Assembly: GCA_029938515.1 (NCBI GenBank) | Contig: JAOZUU010000243.1 | Span: 1-5,103 of the forward strand | Source of the DNA: Desulfobacterales bacterium | GTDB lineage: Bacteria > Desulfobacterota > Desulfobacteria > Desulfobacterales > QNYZ01 | Length of the DNA stretch: 5,103 nt | Reading direction: 5' to 3' | The notes under the pieces: model-generated | The model's input: the letters and a program-made list of their open reading frames with translations, nothing else | Told to the model about the DNA's origin: nothing | The model's database searches: none | Program-made: the position numbers and the translations under genes | Part shown: positions 1 to 5,103 of the stretch, piece by piece | How positions within the stretch are numbered: position 1 is the stretch's first letter | Layout: each line of letters opens with the position of its first letter

Positions 1-310
1 TCGTTCCCTCGCGGACATGTGTCCCCAGACCCATTTGGTTTTGTCCCAGAAACACGGCTTTTTCAAAAAAACCGCCTTTTAGTTGAACCTTCGGGCCGAT
101 CTGACAGTCATTCACCGTAACCGGCCCTTCGTATCCCAATCGTGTTCCCGCTAAAATCAGTGTGTTTTCCCCGAATATTTTACAACCGCTGTGGATAATC
201 ACCTGGTCTCCGGAAATTCGATCCGGATCGACTTCCCGGCCGATCTCGACCGATTCCGGATTGGGAATATTGACTCCTTTTTTTAACAGGCGGATGATTT
301 GCGGCGTCAT
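1..310 (-). CDS. Left-handed beta-helix (hexapeptide repeat) protein, GlmU C-terminal-like; 3' part outside window
   Basis: The first 103 residues run open to the left edge. After a short helix-like start (MTPQIIRLLKKGVNIPNPES, 1-20) come imperfect hexapeptide turns: VEIGREV (~21-27), ISGDQVIIHSGCKIFGEN (~32-49), TLILAGTRLG (~50-59), VTVNDCQIGPKVQLKGG (~64-80) and AVFLGQNQMGLGTHVREGT (~85-103). This spacing of small and aliphatic residues is that of left-handed parallel beta-helix acyltransferases and the C-terminal half of GlmU-like enzymes. From memory, close relatives in Desulfobacterota are labelled UDP-N-acetylglucosamine pyrophosphorylase. However, the protein starts straight with the helix and shows no N-terminal nucleotidyltransferase signature (GxGTRM-type), so that label may be misleading; an acyltransferase or a scaffold is equally possible. 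The ATG at 310-308 is well supported by GAGAGGA 8 bases upstream. It is probably the next gene of the same operon. Confidence 0.82.
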   Translation of the reverse strand, partial: MTPQIIRLLKKGVNIPNPESVEIGREVDPDRISGDQVIIHSGCKIFGENTLILAGTRLGYEGPVTVNDCQIGPKVQLKGGFFEKAVFLGQNQMGLGTHVREGT

Positions 311-318
311 TTATTTAT

Positions 319-325
319 TCCTCTC
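319..325 (-). promoter_or_regulatory. Shine-Dalgarno of the beta-helix gene
   Basis: Read on the minus strand this is GAGAGGA, followed by an AT-only 8-base spacer and ATG at 310. It is the best ribosome binding site in the window and fixes the start of the beta-helix gene. It lies in the 29-base gap after the glycosyltransferase stop, which leaves no room for an obvious promoter. Confidence 0.75.
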
Positions 326-339
326 AATTTGGGCTGAGC

Positions 340-1413
340 TCAAGTTTTCCGTGCAGCCCGCATTAACAGAGATGTTAAGCGGGGTACCATAACCTGCAGA
401 CAATACCGGGTGGCAACGATTTTACGACCCTTTTTCCCCATGTTCGATACAAGTTTTCTATCATCGTACAAAGTTTCCAGCCGATTGATCCATTGCGTTT
501 CGGATTCGGCCAGAAAACCGGTTTCCCCGTCTTGAATAATGTCGAGGTCGGCGCTTACACCGGAAGCGATGACCGGCTTCCCACACCCCATGTATTGAAT
601 CAGTTTGTATCCGCATTTTCCCCGAGCCCAGGGTGTATCCGGCAGCGGCATGATCCCGACATCGAATCCGGCGATTAATGCGGCTTCACTGTCTTCAGAC
701 CAGGGGAGCGAATTCATTTGAATTTCCGGAGAGAGGTTCAGGTTTTCGGTACCGATGACGACCAGTCTGGCATCGTGTTTCCGGCAAAAAACGATCAGCG
801 CCTGTTCAACCAGTTTGAGATAAACGGCAGTGGTAGGTGATCCCACCCATCCGATGGTAAAGGTGGCTTTTTCTTTGATACGTGGCACCCGGTATTTTTC
901 CAAATCGATGACCGTGGGGATTCTTTCAACCCATCCGGCCCCTGCACTCGCAGCACGCTGGGCCAAATATCGATTACCTGCGGTCACCAGCCGAGCTTTT
1001 TGCATAATCCGGTCGATCTTTCGACCCAGCAATCGTCGCAAGAAATAATGGCTATTTAGATCGTAATGGTGAAAAATCGCGTCATCGTAGTCCACTATAA
1101 AGGGGACCTTTTGATGAGTGAGATAAGATTCAAACCATGGAGGCGCCCAGGGAAACAGTTCTTTTTCGACCCATATCAGGTTAAACCGATTTGACTGAAT
1201 AATCTCCCGGATACGCTTGAAATAAGCCGAGATGATTCTCGGGATATTTTTTCTTTTCCCCGTATAGAGTCGGGTCAAATAAGCGTTATCGAAAAGTGGC
1301 AGGGGTGTAACCTCAATTCCGCTCCTCCTTAAGGCAGGCAAGTATTGATAGGATCTGAGCCTGCTGCTGGCGCCGAGCGTGCCGTAGCGGCTAAATAAAA
1401 GAACCTTCAACAA
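340..1413 (-). CDS. GT4-like glycosyltransferase (GT-B fold)
   Basis: A 357-residue, cytoplasmic glycosyltransferase of normal GT-B size. The N-terminal acceptor domain begins VLLFSRYGTLGASSRLRSYQ (~4-23), a strand and glycine loop followed by an SSRLR element. VDYDDAIFHHYD (~107-118) is conserved in this subgroup, and TAGNRYLAQRA (~144-154) marks the end of the first domain. The nucleotide-sugar domain starts with TIGWVGSPTTAVYL (~186-199) and holds VGIMPLPDTPWARGKCGYKL (~252-271) followed by IQYMGCGKPVIAS (~272-284). The usual E-x7-E is replaced by this GKCGYKLIQYM block, common in the subgroup as I know it. Two TTG codons in tandem (1413 and 1410) are possible starts; the first is 8 bases from an AAGGA Shine-Dalgarno, the second gives the more usual MKVLLFSRYG N-terminus. 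Donor sugar and linkage cannot be inferred. It lies 29 bases after the methyltransferase and 29 before the beta-helix gene, in the same operon. Confidence 0.88.
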   Translation of the reverse strand: MLKVLLFSRYGTLGASSRLRSYQYLPALRRSGIEVTPLPLFDNAYLTRLYTGKRKNIPRIISAYFKRIREIIQSNRFNLIWVEKELFPWAPPWFESYLTHQKVPFIVDYDDAIFHHYDLNSHYFLRRLLGRKIDRIMQKARLVTAGNRYLAQRAASAGAGWVERIPTVIDLEKYRVPRIKEKATFTIGWVGSPTTAVYLKLVEQALIVFCRKHDARLVVIGTENLNLSPEIQMNSLPWSEDSEAALIAGFDVGIMPLPDTPWARGKCGYKLIQYMGCGKPVIASGVSADLDIIQDGETGFLAESETQWINRLETLYDDRKLVSNMGKKGRKIVATRYCLQVMVPRLTSLLMRAARKT

Positions 1414-1420
1414 TTCGATT

Positions 1421-1426
1421 TTCCTT
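1421..1426 (-). promoter_or_regulatory. Shine-Dalgarno of the second glycosyltransferase
   Basis: The minus strand reads AAGGAA. From the AGGA core there are 8 bases to the TTG at 1413 and 11 to the tandem TTG at 1410, so it supports a TTG start here and slightly favours the first of the two. No ATG lies at a suitable position. Confidence 0.65.
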
Positions 1427-1442
1427 CAATGAGAATGGATGG

Positions 1443-2054
1443 TCAATCTTTAACCAGCGCATACCGAATTTCATAGCATGGGATTAAATAGCAGAAGTTT
1501 TCTTCATATAACTCCATCATGTAACGATTGAGGTTAAAAATAAATTGAAACGCTTTTTTTATTCCCCAGCGTAAATAAAAGGGCGGGCTGGATTTAAAAA
1601 CCAGATCAACACTGATTAGTTCGAAATCCAACTCTGGATGGTAGTTGGGAACCTGCCGGCGAAAAAAAACATTCTTACAAAAATAGGCGAAGCTGTATAG
1701 GCCGAATGGGGTTTGATGGGTATGATCGGAGTAGTAATATGGATTCGAAAAATGGGGGGTTACTACTTTTAATCGCGCTTTTTTCTTCATTGTCCGGTTC
1801 AGTTCGGTCATATAGAATGCAACATTATCCAGATGTTCGAAAAAATGGTATGAATAGACGGCAGATACGGAATTCGCTGGAAATCGCTGCAATACATCCA
1901 ATGCATCGCCCACAATATCCACGCCTGGGTAATCGCGCAAATCAATACCGATTGCCTCCGGGTGCCGTTTGCGATGGCCACATCCCAGCTCAAGGACGAT
2001 TTCTTCCAGATCGTCGATACGGTCAAGCAATCCTTTTTTATCGATTACTTTCAT
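1443..2054 (-). CDS. Class I SAM-dependent methyltransferase of a polysaccharide cluster
   Basis: A 203-residue protein with a Rossmann-like methyltransferase core. Motif I is VLELGCGHRKR (~20-30), the SAM glycine loop. IGIDLRDYPGVDIVGDAL (~35-52) carries the acidic residue (Asp38) expected to bind the ribose hydroxyls, and Asp50 the adenine region. SYHFFEHLDN (~68-77) is the usual post-core motif of Methyltransf_11-type enzymes. HFSNPYYYSDHTHQTPFG (~101-118) is a His/Tyr-rich stretch that I recall from small methyltransferases in LPS and EPS clusters; it may shape the acceptor site. I chose ATG at 2054-2052 because it forms ATGA with the flippase stop, a classic coupled start. A TTG at 2069 would add five residues but has no better ribosome site. 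It probably methylates a sugar or sugar precursor; chain-end capping or an unrelated acceptor cannot be excluded. Soluble, no signal peptide. Confidence 0.87.
   Translation of the reverse strand: MKVIDKKGLLDRIDDLEEIVLELGCGHRKRHPEAIGIDLRDYPGVDIVGDALDVLQRFPANSVSAVYSYHFFEHLDNVAFYMTELNRTMKKKARLKVVTPHFSNPYYYSDHTHQTPFGLYSFAYFCKNVFFRRQVPNYHPELDFELISVDLVFKSSPPFYLRWGIKKAFQFIFNLNRYMMELYEENFCYLIPCYEIRYALVKD
2051..2054 (-). promoter_or_regulatory. ATGA stop-start overlap coupling flippase and methyltransferase
   Basis: The ATG of the methyltransferase (2054-2052) and the TGA of the flippase (2053-2051) share bases as ATGA. There is no recognisable Shine-Dalgarno just upstream, so re-initiation by ribosomes ending the flippase is the likely way the methyltransferase is translated. 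This decides the start in favour of ATG over the TTG at 2069. Confidence 0.7.
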
Positions 2055-3577
2055 GACTGGCGTGAACAAACTGAAGATAATAGCTTCTTTACGGCATCTT
2101 TCTCATCATCACTTAACAGCAGCAACCAGCCGACAATCAGATGAATGCAAAGAACGATTGCTAAAAACACAAACTTGAGTGGTAAGGATATCTTTATAAA
2201 CATCGCTGCCATTAAAATGCCGAAAATTATGGCTGGAAAAACAATCCGATGCGCCAGCGTGGACGATTCTGACAGATTGAGTAGCCAACGGGCCACCAAG
2301 TATAAAACTGTTGAATCAATCATTGCACGAATCATCCAGGCGAATGCCGCCCCCTTGATACCGAAGGCCCGAATCATCAACCACAGAAAAACCAAATAAA
2401 AAGGTAATTCAATGAAATGTAGTTTGGCGGTAATATCCGGACGACCCGCTCCCTGAATCAATGAATAAGGTACCTGCCCCAGGCTGGTAAAAAAAATTGC
2501 CACAGCCATCAATTGCATGATCATTGTGCTTTGACATGCAAATTCCGTTCCCAGCCAGATTGTCAACCCTTCTCCAGCTAGGCTCAGTATTATCATGACA
2601 ATCGGAAACATCACCAGATAGATATATTTAATCCCTCTGGAAAATAATGTGATTGTTTGGTTTGGATAGTTTTCAAACGTGCTAGAAAACGCGGGAAACA
2701 GGACCCCCATCAACGACCCTGAAATCAGCAGCAGTTTTGTGATCACTTCCCCTGGGGTTGCATAGTAAGCCACTGCCGCCACCGAAATCATGGTGCCGAT
2801 AAAAAAACGATCCAGATACATCATCAATGGGCTGATAATATTGGTAACCGTCATCCAGCCACCAAATTTAAAAAGATAACCGACGGTGAACAGGTTAAAA
2901 GTCGCTTTTTTTCGCAACGCTGGTATCGTTCTAAGGCAAAAACCCAATTGAACCAGCATGGCGACCAGACGGCCAGCCATCAACACGACAAGTAAAGGTA
3001 CCAGGCTGATTGAAAACGGCATGACCAGCAAGGGTGCAATAAATGTAAACAGGCCCAGGGGAATGCGGACGGAATTGGTCAGGTCAAAGCGTTGATAGGC
3101 ATCCAGAACGCCACGAAATCCAACACTGACGATGATGATCGGGACAAATAGGGCGAGTAAAAGGAATGCCGTCTCAGCTTCTTGCGATAAATAGGGAGGA
3201 ATTTTCAGCAGATTCCCGACTATCCAGGGCAGCACCACCCAGGCGACAGCGGCCACGACAATGCCGATGATGCCCATAACCAGGAGAGCCGTCCATATAA
3301 GCGACGGGATGTCGCTGGTCAGGTTCGATCCGAGCTTCTGCGCAACAAGCTTGGTGAGCGCGCGACCCATACCCATATCAAAAAGGCCCAGATAACCAAT
3401 CAATACCCAGGCTAACGTCAGAACACCGAAACGATCCGTGCCCAGCTCTCTGATAATTATCGGAATCGTAAAAACAGCCGCGATTAACGGAATGCCGTAA
3501 CCGAAAAGATTGAAGAAAGTGTTTCGAACAAGTCTTTTTCCGTCGATCAGCGCACTTAACGGTTGGGGATCATTCAA
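2051..3577 (-). CDS. Wzx-like oligosaccharide flippase (MOP superfamily)
   Basis: A 508-residue, very hydrophobic protein with about 12-14 membrane segments, the usual size of Wzx flippases. It opens with a short polar tail, then LVRNTFFNLFGYGIPLIAAV (~17-36), the usual first helix, followed by RELGTDRFGVLTLAW (~43-57) and GLFDMGMGRALTKLVAQKL (~64-82), motifs typical of polysaccharide biosynthesis (MOP/MATE-like) proteins. The central LMMYLDRFFIGTMI (~251-264) and YYATPGEVITKLLLISGSLM (~271-290) are also typical. It should move the undecaprenyl-linked oligosaccharide from the cytoplasmic to the periplasmic face of the inner membrane. The start is the TTG at 3577, five bases after the TGA of the upstream glycosyltransferase. 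There is no in-frame ATG before residue 68, which is too late, and no clear Shine-Dalgarno, so translation is probably coupled to the upstream gene. Its stop overlaps the next start (ATGA). The family call is strong; the exact substrate cannot be read. Confidence 0.92.
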   Translation of the reverse strand: MNDPQPLSALIDGKRLVRNTFFNLFGYGIPLIAAVFTIPIIIRELGTDRFGVLTLAWVLIGYLGLFDMGMGRALTKLVAQKLGSNLTSDIPSLIWTALLVMGIIGIVVAAVAWVVLPWIVGNLLKIPPYLSQEAETAFLLLALFVPIIIVSVGFRGVLDAYQRFDLTNSVRIPLGLFTFIAPLLVMPFSISLVPLLVVLMAGRLVAMLVQLGFCLRTIPALRKKATFNLFTVGYLFKFGGWMTVTNIISPLMMYLDRFFIGTMISVAAVAYYATPGEVITKLLLISGSLMGVLFPAFSSTFENYPNQTITLFSRGIKYIYLVMFPIVMIILSLAGEGLTIWLGTEFACQSTMIMQLMAVAIFFTSLGQVPYSLIQGAGRPDITAKLHFIELPFYLVFLWLMIRAFGIKGAAFAWMIRAMIDSTVLYLVARWLLNLSESSTLAHRIVFPAIIFGILMAAMFIKISLPLKFVFLAIVLCIHLIVGWLLLLSDDEKDAVKKLLSSVCSRQS

Positions 3578-3582
3578 TTTGA

Positions 3583-5103
3583 TCAGGTGGGACTCGAGGC
3601 ATATTTGAGTTCAATCTCTTCAGGTACAGGTTGGGCCATCAGATCAATGTATAACGATTCAATTTCTTTGACCAACCGATCCTGGGAGTATGTATTGATG
3701 ACAAAACTACGGGCCCTTGCCATCTGTTCGGCGATTTCATCAGCCGGAGTGTTTAGCAGGGATTCCACACCCATGGCGAAACCTTCGGGATCATTTTTCC
3801 GACATAGAATTCCTCTTTCGCAATATCGGAAATGCCCATCAGGCCTGGCTGATTCAACTTTGCCCAGTAAATCCCGCACCCCACCCGCATCGGTTGCCAG
3901 GACAGGCACGCCCGTTGCCATGGCTTCGATGATCGATACCGGTGTCCCCTCATTTTTTGACGTTAAGGCAAGTACATCGAGGTCGGCGTATACCATGGGT
4001 ATGTTACGGATCCAGCCACAAAATACGATGTGCTGTTCGATGCCGAGCTGGCGGCAATACAATTCGAGTTTCTGCCTGAGTTCTCCATCCCCGATAATTA
4101 CGAATTTAGTTTTTAGACCGGGATTCCGGCTCAAAAAAAATCGGACGGCCTCAAGAAACATCCGATGGTTTTTAATTGGAACCAGTCGCCCGATAATTCC
4201 GATTAAACGCGTTTGTTCACTCACACCGATCCGCTGTCTGAATTTCCCCTTTAAATCACCGGCATTTACAAAGGGTAACAAGTCAAACCCGAGACGGATG
4301 GTTCGAATCTTCTGCTCCGGTGCGACCCTGTACTTATTCATTAAATCCAATTTCTGACTATCGCTGATGGCGACAATAATATCGGTAAACCGGGCGATAA
4401 TACGCTCAATGATGATAAACAGGTAAGAGCTGATCGGATTGAAATATCCCTCAAACACATTTCCGTGAAAGGTATGGACCAGTTTAACATGACGTCTGAA
4501 TAATAAATTATAGATGATCACTGCAAATCGAGCGCTAAAGCCGGCTTTGGCTGTATGGGTATGGACAATGTCCGGCATTTTTTGTTTTAATATCGAAAAA
4601 ATACGAAAAAAAGCTTGGATATCCATAATCAAGCTAATCTCCCGTTGAAGTTCGGGTATCCGTATCGGTTTGGGATCACCGGGCCCGAACAGGTAATTCA
4701 TGTCACCTTCCAAGGGGGAAATCCGACCGGTTACCAGAGTTGATTTAAATTTATTCGGATCAAGTTTTTTTGTGAGCAGATTAACATGAATAGCGGGACC
4801 ACCGATATTTAACCGGGCAACCATTCGTAAAACCGATATGGGCTGGTCAAGTTTTTTTGTTACAGACGTCTTTTTCCAAATTGTTTTACGCTGCTCCTGT
4901 CGTACCGCCAGGAGCAAATTCATCTTGCTGGATATGGCGACAAAACAGAATCGAAAGAAAAGGCCGAAAATAATCAATGGTTTTAAAAATTGAAGAGATC
5001 CATGGTAATATTTGTTAAACAGAATATATACACTTTTGTGAAATTCATATATCGAACGGACCAGTAGTTTGCTGCTGCTTTTTCCCACATAGTGCAAAAC
5101 GGT
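3583..5103 (-). CDS. Glycosyltransferase, apparent GT2 C-terminus fused to complete GT4 domain (5' end outside window)
   Basis: The frame is open to the right edge: codons for Thr-Val precede the first possible start (TTG at 5097), so the true start lies outside the window. Numbering from the edge, residues ~4-60 (HYVGKSS, then SIYEFHKSVYILF, then a hydrophobic stretch) resemble the C-terminus of GT2 rhamnosyltransferase-type enzymes (WbbL-like). Residues ~61-88 form a basic linker. From ~89 a full GT4 (GT-B fold) enzyme follows: VLRMVARLNIGGPAIHV (~91-107) is the N-terminal acceptor-side loop, DIVHTHTAKAG (~178-188), FHGNVFEGYF (~212-221), IIGRLVPIKN (~303-312), VIIGDGEL (~335-342) and NEGTPVSIIEAM (~384-395), with the E-x7-E pair at ~385 and ~393 that contacts the sugar nucleotide. 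It would transfer a sugar from a nucleotide donor to a lipid-linked acceptor at the cytoplasmic membrane face; donor and acceptor are unknown. If the GT4 is a separate gene, the best ATG is at 4923-4921, but it has no good Shine-Dalgarno. GT4 identity is firm; the fusion is inferred. Confidence 0.9.
   Translation of the reverse strand, partial: TVLHYVGKSSSKLLVRSIYEFHKSVYILFNKYYHGSLQFLKPLIIFGLFFRFCFVAISSKMNLLLAVRQEQRKTIWKKTSVTKKLDQPISVLRMVARLNIGGPAIHVNLLTKKLDPNKFKSTLVTGRISPLEGDMNYLFGPGDPKPIRIPELQREISLIMDIQAFFRIFSILKQKMPDIVHTHTAKAGFSARFAVIIYNLLFRRHVKLVHTFHGNVFEGYFNPISSYLFIIIERIIARFTDIIVAISDSQKLDLMNKYRVAPEQKIRTIRLGFDLLPFVNAGDLKGKFRQRIGVSEQTRLIGIIGRLVPIKNHRMFLEAVRFFLSRNPGLKTKFVIIGDGELRQKLELYCRQLGIEQHIVFCGWIRNIPMVYADLDVLALTSKNEGTPVSIIEAMATGVPVLATDAGGVRDLLGKVESARPDGHFRYCERGILCRKNDPEGFAMGVESLLNTPADEIAEQMARARSFVINTYSQDRLVKEIESLYIDLMAQPVPEEIELKYASSPT

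Noticed and set aside
335..342. 8-base palindrome (tgagctca) at the glycosyltransferase stop, considered as terminator or operator
   Set aside because: The stem is too short, there is no loop and no T-run follows on the minus strand; it holds the stop codon and is probably chance.
1414..1442. Intergenic gap considered as a promoter region
   Set aside because: Only 29 bases long, largely taken up by the Shine-Dalgarno and spacer; no -35/-10 pair can be placed convincingly.
1706..2056. 116-codon plus-strand frame opposite the methyltransferase
   Set aside because: It lies antisense to clear methyltransferase motifs, its translation has no domain-like pattern, and neighbouring shadow frames are similar.
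3563..4357. 264-codon open frame on the plus strand opposite the GT4 gene
   Set aside because: It is antisense to a well-conserved GT4 domain, has a Ser/Arg/Pro-rich translation with no recognisable motif, and no plausible ribosome site; it is a shadow of the real gene.
4921..4923. ATG (residue 61 from the window edge) as an independent start of the GT4 gene
   Set aside because: It lacks a Shine-Dalgarno and the frame upstream is open and resembles a GT2 tail, so I prefer a fusion, but it remains the best alternative start.
1..5103. Novel defence, mobile or RNA-based system
   Set aside because: All coding space is accounted for by familiar polysaccharide-cluster protein families; gaps are under 30 bases and I saw no repeat array, inverted repeats or structured RNA.

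Overview
The window looks like an internal piece of a surface-polysaccharide (O-antigen, capsule or exopolysaccharide) biosynthesis cluster from a Gram-negative bacterium. The style of the proteins, especially the left-handed beta-helix protein at the low-coordinate end and the gene mix around it, reminds me most of Desulfobacterales and related Desulfobacterota (former Deltaproteobacteria). That is an impression from memory of similar proteins, not a search result. Base composition looks moderate and uniform. I see no tRNA, rRNA, insertion sequence, CRISPR array or phage gene.

All five genes lie on the minus strand and read from high to low coordinates. In transcription order: (1) a glycosyltransferase gene cut by the right edge (5103-3583), whose C-terminal ~400 residues are a complete GT4 enzyme and whose first ~60 visible residues look like the tail of a GT2 rhamnosyltransferase-type enzyme, so a GT2-GT4 fusion is likely; (2) a Wzx-like oligosaccharide flippase (3577-2051); (3) a small class I SAM-dependent methyltransferase (2054-1443) joined to the flippase by an ATGA overlap; (4) a second GT4-like glycosyltransferase (1413-340); (5) the first 103 codons of a left-handed beta-helix (hexapeptide repeat) protein of the kind often labelled UDP-N-acetylglucosamine pyrophosphorylase (310-1, cut by the left edge).

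Gaps between genes are 5, -4, 29 and 29 bases. No promoter or terminator is visible in them, so this is best read as one polycistronic unit that begins and ends outside the window. Genes 4 and 5 have clear Shine-Dalgarno sequences. Genes 2 and 3 do not, and probably depend on translational coupling to the gene before them.

Together the genes fit a Wzx-type pathway: cytoplasmic glycosyltransferases build a repeat unit on a polyprenyl carrier, the methyltransferase may modify a sugar or other precursor, and the flippase moves the lipid-linked unit across the inner membrane. No polymerase (Wzy), chain-length regulator (Wzz) or initiating phosphoglycosyltransferase is visible here. I found no convincing novel system. 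The most interesting points are the apparent GT2-GT4 fusion and the beta-helix protein that lacks an N-terminal nucleotidyltransferase domain.
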